A stretch of 64,000 bases of DNA. Origin: Parietaria judaica. Taxonomy: Eukaryota > Streptophyta > Magnoliopsida > Rosales > Urticaceae. The stretch lies in assembly GCA_954871525.1 (NCBI GenBank), contig OX940861.1, positions 40,623,201 to 40,687,200 of the forward strand, in the 5' to 3' direction. Of the stretch, positions 1 to 12,944 are shown one piece after another (within the stretch, counting starts at the first letter, position 1; each line of letters begins with the position of its first letter). A program made the translations under genes and the position numbers. The notes under the pieces are model-generated. The model saw only the letters and a program-made list of their open reading frames with translations. It was not told where the DNA came from and did no database searches.

Positions 1-1167
1 TTAAGTGTATAATATTATTTGAAGTGTGTAATATTAAGTTAAATTATTAGGTGAAGTGTATGTGTATGTTAAGTGTGAATGTGTGATATTAGTTGAATAA
101 CAAAAAGTCCCACATTGATAGAAGAGTTTGGTGATGTTTATATACCAAAATATTAGGGACAAGGTCTTGGGCCCTTTGGGTCATAGGATTTTGTGGATGG
201 GGGAGGACTCACACAAATGTTACACCGCCGCCGCCGTCCGGCCGGACGTGGCGGGGAGGGGAGGTGAGGTGAGGTGCTCTTGTGTGAGTATAATTATTTT
301 TGCCGAAAGTTTAATTGGTATTTTTGCCGCGATAATTTTTTTTATTTAACCGAAAAGACCCTATTTTTTACACGCATTTTATCGAAAATCGGTTGGAGAA
401 GGTTTTATCGAAAAGCTCGATAATCGTCGAAAAGTATATAAAACGATAAGTATTAGAGCCGGCAACTTACCGGTAAATATCGAAAAGATCAAAAATCGGC
501 GATTATCGACGATTATCGTCGAAAATGCGAACCCTGACACAATTATCTAGATTCGTGATTGGCGTAGTCATAATTTCAATTCAGGTGAGTTTAAGTGTTT
601 TTTTCTTTTTTTTACTTATTTTATTTAAACTTAGACATGTTGAGCCCGTCCAATTTAATAACTGTGTTTATCGTGTCTACCCGTAAATTTAATTATTGTG
701 TATATCGTGTCTACTCGTGAACAAAATAATTCGCAAACCGAATATTAAACCGAAAACCGGATATACCGAATACCGAATTTAAACGGTTAAAACCGAATGT
801 ACCGAATAGAAACCGAAAACCGATATGCCATTCGGTTGCGGTATTCGGTTATTATAAAATAAACCGAACCGAAAACCGAAATCACCTCATATGAAAAAAG
901 TCACTATATAATTTTATATTTTATATTGCAAAATGTATAACTACTACTTATATAATACTTACCGAGTTTATAAGTTTCACATCTATATTTCACATCATTT
1001 TCTTACTTTATGACTACGTTATTGAAGTTGTTAATATATATTGATTAATATTTTTATTCGATTTGTGTCATACTCTTCGAAGTGGTAAATGCGGTTAAAA
1101 TACCAATTTTATCGGAACCGATACCGAATACCAAATATGCCGTAAATGCGGTTTTTTATCTTTTTAA
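1..1167. repeat. Dispersed 1.17-kb repeat, copy A
   Basis: This block is nearly identical to 10062-11228 at a constant offset of 10061 bases. Visible differences are few, for example in a homopolymer near 600 and at one A/G site near 1105. It holds AT-rich repeats built on TAAGTGTATAATATTA, a CCG/GGCGGGG-rich stretch near 225-270, a hAT-like right end near 360-537 (many CGATAATCG-type words, then AACCCTG), and a long run of CCGAAAAC-type words near 720-880. The open frame at 128-349 occurs in both copies and resembles nothing I know, so I do not call it a gene. The left edge lies outside the window. Confidence 0.85.
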
Positions 1168-3697
1168 TAACCGCATCAAAGGGGCTCTTTCGTCCGTTAT
1201 ATCCGAAGCACAAAGCGCTTTTGTTCCCGGGAGGCTCATTACGGACAATGCCGTGATTGCCTCCGAACTCCTCCACTCAATTAGAAAGAAGACGAAGCGG
1301 AAAAAAGGGGGTCTTGGCGCTAAAACTCAACATGAGTAAGGCGTACGATCGCGTGGAATGGGGGTTCGTTCTCGCCATGATGACAAGAATGGGCTTTGGC
1401 CCGAGTATTACTAACGTGATCCGAGATTGCATGTCGACCACGGTCTTATCGATGGTCCTTAATGGAAGGACGGGGAAGCCGTTCCACCCAAAGCGGGGAC
1501 TTCGTCAAGGTTGTCCTCTCTCGCCCTACCTTTTCTTTGTTTGCGCGGAAGGATTATCCGCCCTCATTCGGGGAAAAGAACGCTTGGGCCTCCTCCGAGG
1601 CTTTTCTTTTTGCCCGACGGCACCCGCGGTGTCTCACCTCCTCTTTGCAGACGATAGCCTCATCTTTTGTGAGGCAAGCAACGAAGGGTGCATTTCCATC
1701 CGCACTTTATTGGAGGTCTACGAAAAAGGTTCGGGTCAAGTCATTAACATGGAAAAGTCGGCGTTGTATTGCTCCAACAACATCGAATCGGAGACGGCGT
1801 CCTCATTATCCAACATCCTCCGCATCCCTAGTGTTGACGAGCTTGAATCATACCTCGGCCTTCCGACGCGCGTGGGGAGAAATAAGGTATCGGTTTTTAG
1901 CACCCTTTCGGAGCGGGTGCTTAAGCACATTCGGTCTAGGAAAGCGCGGATGTTCTCGGCGGGCGGCCGGGGAGTCCTTGTCAAAGCGGTTGCCCAAGCA
2001 ATTCCGACTTATATTATGAGCATCTTCCGCATACCGGCAAGTATCATCGATGAGCTCCACAAACACATTAGCCGGTTTTGGTGGGGGGGCTAGGAGGACA
2101 AACGGAAAATCCATTGGAAACGATGGGATTCCATTTCTCGGCCTAAAGCGGAGGGGGGCCTCGGGTTCAAGGATCTTGGAGATTTTAATCGGGCGCTTGT
2201 GGGAAAGCTCACTTGGCGTATAATCAAAAGCCTGAAGTGCTTGATGGCCCGTGTTCTTAAACCAAAGTACTTTCCGGACTCGTCGGTACTCGACTTCGAA
2301 TGTAAGGCCCATTCCTCATTCCTTTGTAAAAGCCTTTGTTGGGGTCGAGACTTGGTGCGCAAAGGAATTAGGTGGCTTGTTGGTGCGGGAAACATTAGAG
2401 CTTTTAAGCAACCATGGATCCCTAGAGCGGGAAGTTTCTCCATCCTCTCGGAAGAACCCGATGACGAGTTCCCGTGGTGTGTAGCCGATCTAATCTCCGA
2501 AGGGCAATGGAATCGGGATGTTGTCTCAAACTTGGTGACCCCCTATGATGCTCAAGCGATCCTCAAAATCCCCTTTGGATCGTTGGATCGCCAAGACCGT
2601 TTGGTGTGGCATTTTGAAGACGACGGGATCTACTCGGTTCGATCGGGCTACCGCCTCGCACAATTGGACAAAAGGGGGGGGACCGTCGGTGGAAAACCTT
2701 GTGGGGACTCCAAATCCCACCCAAAGTAAAGCATGTGCTTTGGCGAGTGTGGTTTGACACCCTCCCTACGTACGGCGCTCTTAGGGGGCGCGGGGTTCCT
2801 TGCCTCCCTTTTTGTAAATTTTGCGGAGAGGCGCCGGAGGATGCCCTCCACGCGATTTGGGGATGTGAAAGAGCCCGAGCATTATGGGATGCATCGTCTT
2901 TGCATAGATGGGTCGACAAGACGGGGCCGGTTCCTTTCCGGGAACTTTGCTATCGGGCGCTCGATGTTCTCTCAGTGGCGGACTTAGAATTTTTTTGTGG
3001 CCTTGTTTGGGCGTCGTGGTCCGATCGGAACACTCGCCTCTTCGACCGCAAAGCCCATAAACCGGCGGCGTGGGTTGAGAAGGTGACGTGCTGGTTCCAA
3101 AGTTTCAAGACAAGCAACCGCTCTTCGGAGGTTCCGTCGGGGAGCACACCGGTTCGACAAGAAGCTTGGCTCGCCCCGATCCGCGGAGAACTTAGCCTCA
3201 ATGTGGATGCGGCATGGGATAAGAGCACGGGTAATGCGGCGATTGGTGGAGTTGTGAGGAACCACCGCGGGGAGCTCCTCGGCTTTGTAGCACGTTTACT
3301 TGTGAACGTGGATTCTCCGGTGACCGCGGAATGCCATGCAATTCGAGATGGTCTTGCCTTTGTCCGGGAGCGTTTTGGGACGGTGGCGAGCTTGGAGACC
3401 GATTGTCTTAGAGCGTCTCAACTTGTCAACGGGGGTAAGCTTAATAGCGTTCAAGGCCCAATTATCGCGGACATCGCGCACCTCCTCCGCGAGGTTAGGC
3501 CAAGACTAGGGTGTCGTTGGATCCCGAGATCTTGTAATGAAGTTGCCAATAGAGTAGCTAAGAACCGTCTATTGGGCCTTATCCCCGACATGTGGTCGAG
3601 GGATTGCCCCGAGTGGCTTGGTTCCGTTTTGTCAAGAGATTCTCACTCTGATTTGGTTTAATTAATACAACCAGTTTTCAAAAAAAAAAAAAAAAAA
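1168..3697 (+). mobile_element. 5'-truncated L1-type LINE with poly(A) tail
   Basis: This is the 3' part of a plant L1-type non-LTR retrotransposon. It begins abruptly inside the reverse transcriptase ([22 protein letters not shown]), as expected of 5' truncation during target-primed reverse transcription. It ends in an 18-base poly(A) run at 3680-3697. The left flank is the 1.17-kb repeat, which in its other copy continues with different sequence. The right flank (GAGAGAGGAAAG) does not resume that repeat, so the target duplication cannot be recognised and one flank was probably rearranged. Confidence 0.85.
1170..3661 (+). pseudogene. LINE ORF2 remnant: reverse transcriptase, zf-RVT and RNase H
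   Basis: Read across frames, this encodes the C-terminal two thirds of an L1-type ORF2 polyprotein. The reverse transcriptase runs to about 2090 and carries [21 protein letters not shown] and the catalytic FADD (1644-1655). A zf-RVT region near 2715-2900 carries PPKVKHVLWRVW and the CKFCG..H..WGC cysteine/histidine pattern. An RNase H domain near 3190-3560 starts LNVDAAWD and contains GGVVRN. The frame is broken near 1310, by an in-frame TAG at 2091-2093 just after WWGG, and by a shift in a G-run near 2680. The final stop is at 3659-3661, close to the poly(A). It cannot make an active enzyme. A related fragment lies in the first intron of gene 2. Confidence 0.85.
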
Positions 3698-4578
3698 GAG
3701 AGAGGAAAGAAGGTAGGCAAATAGAGGCTTAAGTACCAACATGTGGTGGAGGGCTGTTTTAGGCGATTTTTGGAGCATTTATTGGGAGCACAACAACCTC
3801 TTCACCCCTTCTTTATATTCGGTTATTTAAATATGTTTATTAGCTACATTAATTTCGGATTTATGAGTGTGGTTAAAGTAGCTATGAATAAATAAGTTTC
3901 TTATGGTCGAGATTGCTATAATGATCTTAGATTGATCATAGTTAACTTTGAACCATGTTGAGATTTTGTTCATCCTTGTTTTTAATAATTTCCTTGATGA
4001 GGGTTTACATTTTCTTAAGGTATTGTTTATCTAAAAGAATTTGGAAAAATTACTTTACGTGGATTTACTTGGATGATGCAAAGGAATTAGTTTACGAATA
4101 AGCTAAATCCCAGTACAACAAATTACATTTGGTATAGGAATCGTTGTTAGATAAGTTTAGAGCATATGGATATGTCCAAACGAGTTTAATGAACCGTATT
4201 CACTAAATTTTCGGAAGAGATTTTGTGTTGAATTGTCGTTGACAAATTCGACATACTGCTATAACAATCCCACGATAGGACGTGAACTTGAAATTTAGGT
4301 GAAATTAGCAATCCTGGCCATATTTTCCCGAACTTACGATCTCTCGAATTTCGTGTTTGTATCATATTAACTCAGCCTTTCCCATTTGAATTATGGGCTT
4401 TGTTTTAAGTTTTAGTTTAATCTCATTTTAATTATTATACCATCACAAATCAAAACTCAATCATTTTATTACACAAAAACCGATTTTGGAAAATTAATTG
4501 TCGCCACCTTAGTCCCTGTGGAGACGATACTTACTTATTCACTTTATAACTTGAGGCGACTCATTTACTCGCGAGATT
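3698..4578. other. Intergenic region downstream of gene 1
   Basis: I find no gene here. The sequence is AT-rich. The stretch near 4495-4560, with GTCGCCACC, TTAGTCCCTGTGG and AGACGATACTTA, resembles the end of plant Ty3-type LTRs by general pattern, but I cannot see a matching second LTR or a target duplication. Any 3' UTR and poly(A) site of gene 1 would also fall here. Confidence 0.4.
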
Positions 4579-7500
4579 TTATGAAACAAATTTATGCTTG
4601 GTTCTGGCCAACGAGTTCGCCTCCTCTTGCTTGATCTCCTTAACTTGCCATCTTCGGACGGATGAGGTCTTCGGCTTGTCCCTCAGGGTCAGTGACGCGA
4701 GTGGTTCCGACAAGCAGGTCAGCGGATCCACTTCGTACTCGATTGAGTTTGCCGGCCACGTCATCGGAACAACCAAATCCCTGAGATCAATTCCGATAGT
4801 GTCACGAAAATATAAACGAAAAGGAGGGGAGAGTATCAACGAAAAATGGTGATAGTGTACATATACCCTTCGGTGCACCGATACTTGCAACGGCTCAACT
4901 TCTCCGGCGCATAACTTTGGTACATCTTGTCAAGCTTTCTCGATAGAGCCCGCTTATCCCGGGGTTCCATAAAACCATAAACCTTCAGGATCTGAGTATG
5001 GACTAAGGTTTCACTTTCTATGTCAACCGCCCAGACGAGGCACCTCTGCTTGATCGTGTAATGCTCGACAATTTGCGATGATTCTCCGTTGTCGGTGACG
5101 AAAATGCGCCAACCGTGCGAGAGCTTCACTAGCAGCGACGTGACTTCTTCAAAGCAGTCAGAGTTCCTGACCAGAGCCATCGAGCTCCAAAAGGCTTTGT
5201 CGAAGCGCATCTATTTAACGCAACAGGAAAGAGCCGAAATTAAGGCTACGTTTTGTATCTTAGATCTTGTATAAACAAAAAAAACTGTAAGCAATTGAAT
5301 AGAAAAATGAGGCTATTTTTTTTTCTCTCTAAAATATTTGAGGAAAATAAGGATTTTTTAAATTTATAATGTTTGTGTTAAGTGCAGAAACATCATTGAC
5401 TTTGCGTTAAGCGTCCACAGAATGTCTAGATTATACTTTTATTGGTAAACAATATTATAATAATTAGAGGGGTTAAATGGAGACTGTATAAGGAGTAAAA
5501 TCGAACCTTCCATTTTGAATCTCGAAACAAGTCTGAGATGAGATCACGGGAAGCGCTGATTTGGTTTAGCTCGAGGAGGGATGCGACCATTGTGCAGGCC
5601 AAGCCCTTGTCCTCGTCGGCTTCATGGAAACACCCACGCTCCTTGGCGTTGTGGACGAGCTTCTTCCACACCGACCGTGTCTTGCTCAAAGTCGTACCGT
5701 TCCCAACGATCCAGAGGCAATGCCTGCAAACTTTCCCTAGGGTCTGAGAAAAGCAAGAGCACAGCAATTTCGAGACTCGGAGCTTGTGAAAGGATATGAA
5801 TCTTACCGTGCGCGAGTCAGAGCCACATTGGCTCTCCGGTCATTGAAAAGAAAACCAATGGAGCCATCGGAATTGCTGCGGACGGTTGAGATGATGACCA
5901 CATCTTCTTCGCCTCCTTGGAAGCCATCGACGGAGCGAACGCTTACAGAGAAATCACTTTGAGGATCTGTGCTATACGAATTTCCCAACCTCTCGGTGAT
6001 TGCATAAACTTGTGCTTTGTACGGTGATATAACACCGACCCTGACTTTCTTCTTAGAGGTTTTCACTTCTGCAGGACAAAACCAAATTAGAAAGCGCAGA
6101 AAGATTCAGCAAATAACGAAAAAAAAAATTAACCGCCATCTAATTTCTACCTTCGTTAAGTCTTGCTAGGATTTCCGACACCACGGCGACCTCAACCATG
6201 TTCTTCTTACTATGGTTGCTACCAACGGACTCGATTCCATGCTTGACGTTTATGAAAGAGTAGGAATCGAACATCTTTCCCTGAAGATATTGTTTTCTGT
6301 AACTACTCAGCTTAACATTACGAGCATCCAGAATCTTGCCTCCATAAAACTCCTTATTCGGGAACAAGCTGATCGACGGGTGCATTCTGTGCTGCACTTT
6401 GATAAGGTGTTTCTTGTGCCCCAAGGAAGCCAACCTTTCGAACAAACTCCTCCCGAAATGAGCGTTTTGGGCGATCTGCCATTGTTGATTAAATAGAGGA
6501 GATGTGAACATGTGACGAGCGAAGCGTAATTCATGGAGACGAGAGAAAGAAATTGCAAAAAAAAAAAAAAAAAAGCTATAAAACCTTGCTTTTGACCATG
6601 GCAGGCAATTGCAGTTCATCTCCTATGAGCACAGCGTGACGAACACGAGGAAGCTGTAAAGGAATGACGGATTCACACTCTTTGACCTGCGCAGCTTCGT
6701 CGATAACCAGAAGCTCCCACGGAGACTCACCATTGACGTGAAGTTTCGCAGAGCCCGAGACAGTGCAGAAGACCTGGCACGCGCTCTGTAACGAGAACTC
6801 CATCACATCTTGCCGGTCGATAATCTCCCCATAAAAAGGAAGGTGAAATGCCATTGAGAGTGACCTCAGGAGGTAAAGGCTCCTCATTCTCGCTTCTCTC
6901 GCCTCCAAAACACCGGGATCTTCACCGTCGTAGCCACTTGAGAAAACGTGCATCAGCTCTTCAGACGCGATGCCGCGCAGAAGCTCTTGTAAGGATGTGA
7001 GAGCACTGTTAGCCTCGAACATCGTCTCTACCACTTGCGGAGACAATAACGAGGTCGGAAGGTGTTTGCATAGGTTTTCTATGCAAAACATAAGCTTCCC
7101 CACAAGGTTATCGAACCCGTTCTTCAAACAATCCTTGTATTTCAAATAGCAATCTCTTTTTTCTTTCTCTTTGGTCAACGCTTTTGTTGTCTCATCTTCA
7201 GAGATTTCCCCATTGGAACCTCCCCCTCCTGTCGACTCCGTGTCAGCATCGCTATCGGAACCTTCCTCGGCTTCGTCTTGCAAGTACGAATCAGGGGAAG
7301 CAAACTGTGTCAAAGGATTCTTAAGCAAAGAAATCAAAGAGAGCAAACTATCTCTCCACCCTGTTCTCGAGGCGAAGCACTCGGTAAGCAAGTCGATCCG
7401 GTAGTCGAGAAACACGTCTTGTAGCTCGTCACGATCGTCGATTTTCATCCGCTCACCATTACCGAACAAAACGATGTCACCGAGCCCGTAGCCCGAGCGA

Positions 7501-9207
7501 TTCCCTGTTGACATTACTCTCTTGACCAGCCTCTCTGTCACCTCCAGAATCGCGACATTCGTCGGAGCACACGTTAGGGTCGGGTGTCTCATACCGAGCA
7601 GAAAGTGCAGCATGAATCCGAGCGTCTCCGTCTTCCCCGTCCCCGGTGGGCCCCACACAAGCTTCACCGTGTACTCGTGTTTGCACTTCCTCGAGTGGAC
7701 ACAGCTCAGAACTGAATTTTGTTGGGACTCATTCAAACCCGACCAACCTATTCTCTTCATAAACTCCATCTCCGAATTACTCGAATCTTCCCAAGAACGG
7801 CAATGATTACAGTTTCCTTCGTCCTGCAAGCTCTCAGAGTGAATAAATACATTTGCATATCTAATGGTGCAATTGTAAAAAAAAAATAGAGCAGAACAAA
7901 CTTACTGTAGATTTTTGTAGAACTCTTTCAAGGACTTTCATGTTCCTCTGCTTCGGACTAGAAGTCAAAGCTTGCCATATTCGGATATTGGTGGTAATGT
8001 TGATGAGATAAGTGGCGAAAAAATTTGGATTTTTCATGCTCACGTGTGCGCATTCGTCGTCCGAGATGGGCTCCGACACGAGAACCGAGAGCACCGAGCC
8101 TTCTTCCTTCACAAACTGAACATAAGCGACGACATAATGCTTCTCGAGATCATCGGCATTTCGCGGCCGAACACTCGTGACAGCGATCAAATCCCCCCTT
8201 TGGGGCTCGTAGGCATTACTGTTACTTTCCACACTCACCGCAGGTTTCAGCACTATGGTGTAGAACAAGTCCCTCGGAAACTTGAAGTTCTTTGACTTTT
8301 TGAAGGAATGTATTTGGCGACAAGGCGAGTGAGCGAGCATGCCCATGCTCGACGACATGTCGGCATGCGTTTCCTCAACGAGAGGAAAAGCGAATGACTT
8401 CAAGTACTCCGGCGTCGATGAGAACAACTTTGGAATTTGCGTCACCTGCATTTTGGTTGAGCATTGAAATTACATATGCTTTACATTTGCTGTTGTTTAG
8501 TCCGTATAATGTTTTTATTTGTTTATTTATTTATTATTATTATTTAACGGTAGATGTACATATGTTGGCATTTAACACGTTTTTTCAAACTATTTCAATA
8601 TTTGATTACAAAAGTACACCTTATTTATCATTTAGTGCAAGTTTGTCTAAATATGTCCTAACTATCTAGATGTTAATGTTGGATTTCTGACGTTATAAGT
8701 GCTTAATTTACACTAGAGATTTACATTACACAAGTAGCCGCACATCAATTAAACGGTAAAAATCGAAACTAGCATCCAGGGACTTATTATTTGTCAGCCT
8801 AATTACAACATAAATACTTATGCCACAAAGAAAATAACATAAAGAATAAACCGCACCAACGGTGAAATGTTATAAACTTTCGCCGCCAATCACCTAAATT
8901 AATATACATGAAACAAAATGCATAATTACAAAAACAAAAAACAAAAAAACACTCAGTTTTACCAAATGAGGCAACAATGCTAAAGCATAAACAACACAAG
9001 ACCCTTTCAAGAACTCATCAACGAACGAACCCAAAAAAATAAATAAAAAAATAACACATGTAATTTAGGGTTTATACATAAGAAACTTACCTGGTTTTTA
9101 TAGAAGTGATCGTTGAGAACATCCTGAACAGACCATGAAAAGACTAAATCAATGAAGCTTCTTCCAACCATGACTTTCTCCTTATTATTCTCCTTGCCCA
9201 TCTGCAT
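4579..9207 (-). CDS. SEN1/UPF1-like superfamily 1 helicase (gene 1)
   Basis: This is a putative ATP-dependent RNA/DNA helicase of the plant SEN1-like (tRNA-splicing-endonuclease-positive-effector-related) family; no specific substrate can be read from the sequence. Exons, in coding order: 9091-9207, 7906-8445, 6585-7823, 6151-6475, 5807-6068, 5507-5723, 4867-5210, 4579-4780. All introns are GT-AG and the phases join without a break, giving 1081 residues. Motifs: GLNESQ Q-motif near 248; Walker A GPPGTGKT at 277-284; Walker B DEAA at 594-597; motif [11 protein letters not shown] from 620; motif IV QHRMHP at 660-665; motif [12 protein letters not shown] from 786; motif [13 protein letters not shown] at 818-828. 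A 310-residue insertion between Walker A and B holds an acidic serine/glycine linker. The conserved N-terminal block is [12 protein letters not shown] second in-frame ATG two codons on (9201) is an equally good start. The gene appears intact. Genes 2 and 3 share this exon plan. Confidence 0.9.
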
Positions 9208-9305
9208 TTTGTTTTTGGGTGATGATAAAGATCAGATGATGATGGAGAAAGAATTAGAAGACTGAAAACAGAGCAGTTTATTATAGGAAACTACTTAAGA
9301 GAGGT

Positions 9306-9314
9306 CTATTTATA
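9306..9314 (-). promoter_or_regulatory. Probable TATA box of gene 1
   Basis: The minus strand reads TATAAATAG about 100 bases upstream of the gene 1 start codon, a normal plant TATA-to-ATG distance. No other TATA-like word is as well placed. Confidence 0.6.
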
Positions 9315-9437
9315 ATCAGAGATCGCTTGCCATTCAAGTAATAACGGATTGGAATCGCACTGTTTAGTGTTTACGTACAACGCGGAAACAGAAGGGAAGG
9401 GGACCCATGTTTTTATTCTTTCATTTTTCTTGGTGAT

Positions 9438-9580
9438 TTCTATTGGCTACTTGCTCAAGAATTTCTTTATTTCTTTATATATATATATAATTGAAGGTCG
9501 ACGGAATTAAGGACGTGGACCAAGGAGTTGACTCAAGTCGATTAAATTAAATATAGTAAAAGAGGTTGAAGAAAGAAAGG
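9438..9580 (-). promoter_or_regulatory. Upstream block of gene 1, conserved in gene 2 and duplicated at 13.1 kb
   Basis: The block starts TTCTATTGGCTACTTGCTCA and runs through a TA-rich tract into GAAGGTCGACG. A shorter related block (GGTTACTTTGCTTGGAAAC, TA tract, GAAAGTCGACG) lies at 43690-43742, at a similar place upstream of gene 2 exon 1. A near-identical extra copy is at 13081-13234. Conservation between paralogues suggests a proximal promoter part, which is inference. Confidence 0.5.
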
Positions 9581-10061
9581 AAAAAAAAAATCATTGTGGG
9601 CCCTTTTCGGAAAGACTAATGTAGACTCCAGAAGAATCAAAGCAGTAATTTATTATTTTAGTATTGGAATAGGCAAATTCGCTTTTATAATTTGAGGGAT
9701 ATCTTGAACTTTAACAATCTTATACATAGTCTAATATAGTAATATCTCAAACTCAAACACATAATTATTTTGAGTATTTAAGCAAGATATTTATATAGGT
9801 TCAAAACTACATATTTAATAAATACAAGACATAATTGTATACAACAAAACACATTTGTACTTAAATATGTAGGTGAAATGTATAATATTAAGTCACTTTA
9901 TTAGTTTAAGTGTATAATATTAAGTCAAATTATTATGTGAAGTGAATAAGCATGTTAATTGTATATGTATGTTAACAAATTTAATATTAGTTGATGTGTA
10001 TAATATTAAATGAATATACATATTAAGTGTATATGTATGTTAGGTGAAGTTAGTATGTATG
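9581..10061. repeat. AT-rich imperfect repeats
   Basis: There is no gene here. From about 9870 the sequence is made of degenerate copies of words such as AAGTGTATAATATTAAGT and GTATGTTAA, and this leads directly into copy B of the 1.17-kb repeat. Confidence 0.6.
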
Positions 10062-11228
10062 TTAAGTGTATAATATTATTTGAAGTGTGTAATATTAAGT
10101 TAAATTATTAGGTGAAGTGTATGTGTATGTTAAGTGTGAATGTGTGATATTAGTTGAATAACAAAAAGTCCCACATTGATAGAAGAGTTTGGTGATGTTT
10201 ATATACCAAAATATTAGGGACAAGGTCTTGGGCCCTTTGGGTCATAGGATTTTGTGGATGGGGGAGGACTCACACAAATGTTACACCGCCGCCGCCGTCC
10301 GGCCGGACGTGGCGGGGAGGGGAGGTGAGGTGAGGTGCTCTTGTGTGAGTATAATTATTTTTGCCGAAAGTTTAATTGGTATTTTTGCCGCGATAATTTT
10401 TTTTATTTAACCGAAAAGACCCTATTTTTTACACGCATTTTATCGAAAATCGGTTGGAGAAGGTTTTATCGAAAAGCTCGATAATCGTCGAAAAGTATAT
10501 AAAACGATAAGTATTAGAGCCGGCAACTTACCGGTAAATATCGAAAAGATCAAAAATCGGCGATTATCGACGATTATCGTCGAAAATGCGAACCCTGACA
10601 CAATTATCTAGATTCGTGATTGGCGTAGTCATAATTTCAATTCAGGTGAGTTTAAGTGTTTTTTTTTTTTTTTTACTTATTTTATTTAAACTTAGACATG
10701 TTGAGCCCGTCCAATTTAATAACTGTGTTTATCGTGTCTACCCGTAAATTTAATTATTGTGTATATCGTGTCTACTCGTGAACAAAATAATTCGCAAACC
10801 GAATATTAAACCGAAAACCGGATATACCGAATACCGAATTTAAACGGTTAAAACCGAATGTACCGAATAGAAACCGAAAACCGATATGCCATTCGGTTGC
10901 GGTATTCGGTTATTATAAAATAAACCGAACCGAAAACCGAAATCACCTCATATGAAAAAAGTCACTATATAATTTTATATTTTATATTGCAAAATGTATA
11001 ACTACTACTTATATAATACTTACCGAGTTTATAAGTTTCACATCTATATTTCACATCATTTTCTTACTTTATGACTACGTTATTGAAGTTGTTAATATAT
11101 ATTGATTAATATTTTTATTCGATTTGTGTCATACTCTTCGAAGTGGTAAATGCGGTTAAAATACCGATTTTATCGGAACCGATACCGAATACCAAATATG
11201 CCGTAAATGCGGTTTTTTATCTTTTTAA
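10062..11228. repeat. Dispersed 1.17-kb repeat, copy B
   Basis: This is the second copy of the repeat at 1-1167. At its right edge (CTTTTTAAATAGGG) the sequence carries on as AT-rich DNA, whereas copy A switches to LINE sequence at the same point. That shows where the junction lies in copy A. Confidence 0.85.
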
Positions 11229-11825
11229 ATAGGGTATTCGGTTTTCCTTATCTTCTTCAAGTATTTTAAAATAATAAATTAATTAAATTTACACTCACTT
11301 ATTATAATTTATTTAATTATATTATATAAAATTTTAAAATTTATTAACAATGTTCTATATTCATCAATTGAATGATGTAATTAATATATTTTAAAAAACA
11401 TAAATTTCATATATAATAAATAGTAATACACTTCATTATTAACATACAGAAAATTCAACTTTTACTCTTTAGTCGTGTCTAATTGGATATCTTCGTGTAA
11501 TCGTGTTCGTGCCGTCTTCAACCGATATTTAATCATTTTTATCGTGTTCGACACAGTTGGACCCAATTCATTTTTGCTAGACCCAAACCCATTTCGTGTC
11601 GTAACCTTTTCATGTTTGGCCTCAAATTACCACCCATGATTTTAAGTGAAGCACAAATAAAAAATTAAGAAAAAAAAAAAAAAACCTTCGAAGAGTAGTG
11701 AAATATGAGATTGGATCTCACAGTGCAAAAAATTTACTAGAACATATGGAAATTATAGTAACAAAATTACTGCCACTGGACTACATAATATAATGTTACT
11801 TTGGACACAATAAATTAAAAGGGTT
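11229..11825. other. AT-rich DNA without a gene
   Basis: I find no coding region or element ends. The stretch near 11490-11640 has repeated TCGTGT words reminiscent of transposon-derived low-complexity DNA. Confidence 0.4.
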
Positions 11826-12123
11826 AATGACGGCGAAAATACCTCAAATTTGGTCAAAGAACCCCTCGTGTAACCAAAGTCGAAAAGTGGTGGCAAAAGT
11901 ACCCAATGTACATTTTGGGGCGTTGACCAATTTTTTCCGTCCATCCACTAACGGTGCGTCCACTTGGCCGTTAGCCTCTTTCCACGTGGCACGCCACGTG
12001 GTCGTTGACTGTCACGTCATCCAAACTTTGGGTATTTATGCCGTGATACACTATTTAAAAAAAATAAAAAATTTGGGTTGCTGACATCATCTAAATAAAG
12101 GTTAAAACATTATGGCTTTGATA

Positions 12124-12178
12124 GGACTCGAACCCATTAACTCCCCCCACATATAAGAGCAACATAACCACTAAAACA
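12124..12178 (-). other. tRNA-like A and B boxes, left arm of fold-back element
   Basis: On the minus strand an A-box-like TGTTTTAGTGG (12168-12178) is followed by a perfect B-box GGTTCGAGTCC (12124-12134). The segment does not fold as a complete tRNA, so I read it as a tRNA-derived internal Pol III promoter relic. Confidence 0.5.
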
Positions 12179-12889
12179 CATTCACCTCACGTTATATCTT
12201 GAAAAAAAATAAGAATATAAATAGAAACTTATTAATAAGTGACATAGTAATAGAAATATATGTTTTTTTTCGCTCCGGGTTCGGGTTGACTTATTAGGAA
12301 CGGGGTTAGGTTGACCTTTTCGGACAAGAATCGAGTTGAGTTTTTTGGAACGGGGTTGGGTTGACTTTTTCAAACCCAGGTTGACTTTTTCAGACTTTGG
12401 TCAGGTTGAATTTTTTGTACCAGATTCAGGTTTACTTTTTCGGTACAGGTTCGGGTTGACTTTTAGGAATCGGGTTAAGTTGACTTTATTGATATGGGGT
12501 CGAATCGAATTTTTTTTATTAGGATCGAGTTGAATTTTTAGGATCGGGTTTCTATTACTATGTCACTTAATAATAAAAAGTCCAACTGGCCCCGTTCCAA
12601 AAAAAGTCAACTCGACCTCGTTTCAAAAAGTTAACTCGACCCAGTTATGAAAAAGTCAACCCGAACCCGTACCGACAAAGTCATTATGAATTTGGTACGA
12701 AAAATTCAACTTGACCACTGTCCAAAAATACAACCCGACCCCGTTCTATAAAAAGTCAACTCACCCCCGTTCCAAATAAGTCAACCCGAACTTGGTGCGA
12801 AAAATAAATATGTTTCTATTACTATGTCACTTATCAATAAGTTTCTTTTTATATTCTTACTTTTGTCAAGATATAATGTGAAGTGAATG

Positions 12890-12944
12890 TGGTTTAGTGG
12901 TTATGTTATCCTTTTATGAGAGGGAACGTGATGGGTTCGAGTCC
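12890..12944 (+). other. tRNA-like A and B boxes, right arm of fold-back element
   Basis: The A-box TGGTTTAGTGG (12890-12900) fits TRGYNNARNGG, and the B-box GGTTCGAGTCC (12934-12944) is perfect. Their spacing is tRNA-like. No acceptor stem is apparent, so this is not called a tRNA gene. Confidence 0.5.

Noticed and set aside
128..349. Open frame of 73 codons present in two identical copies.
   Set aside because: It lies in a repeat, ends in low-complexity sequence and has no recognisable domain. Duplication of the whole repeat explains the conservation.
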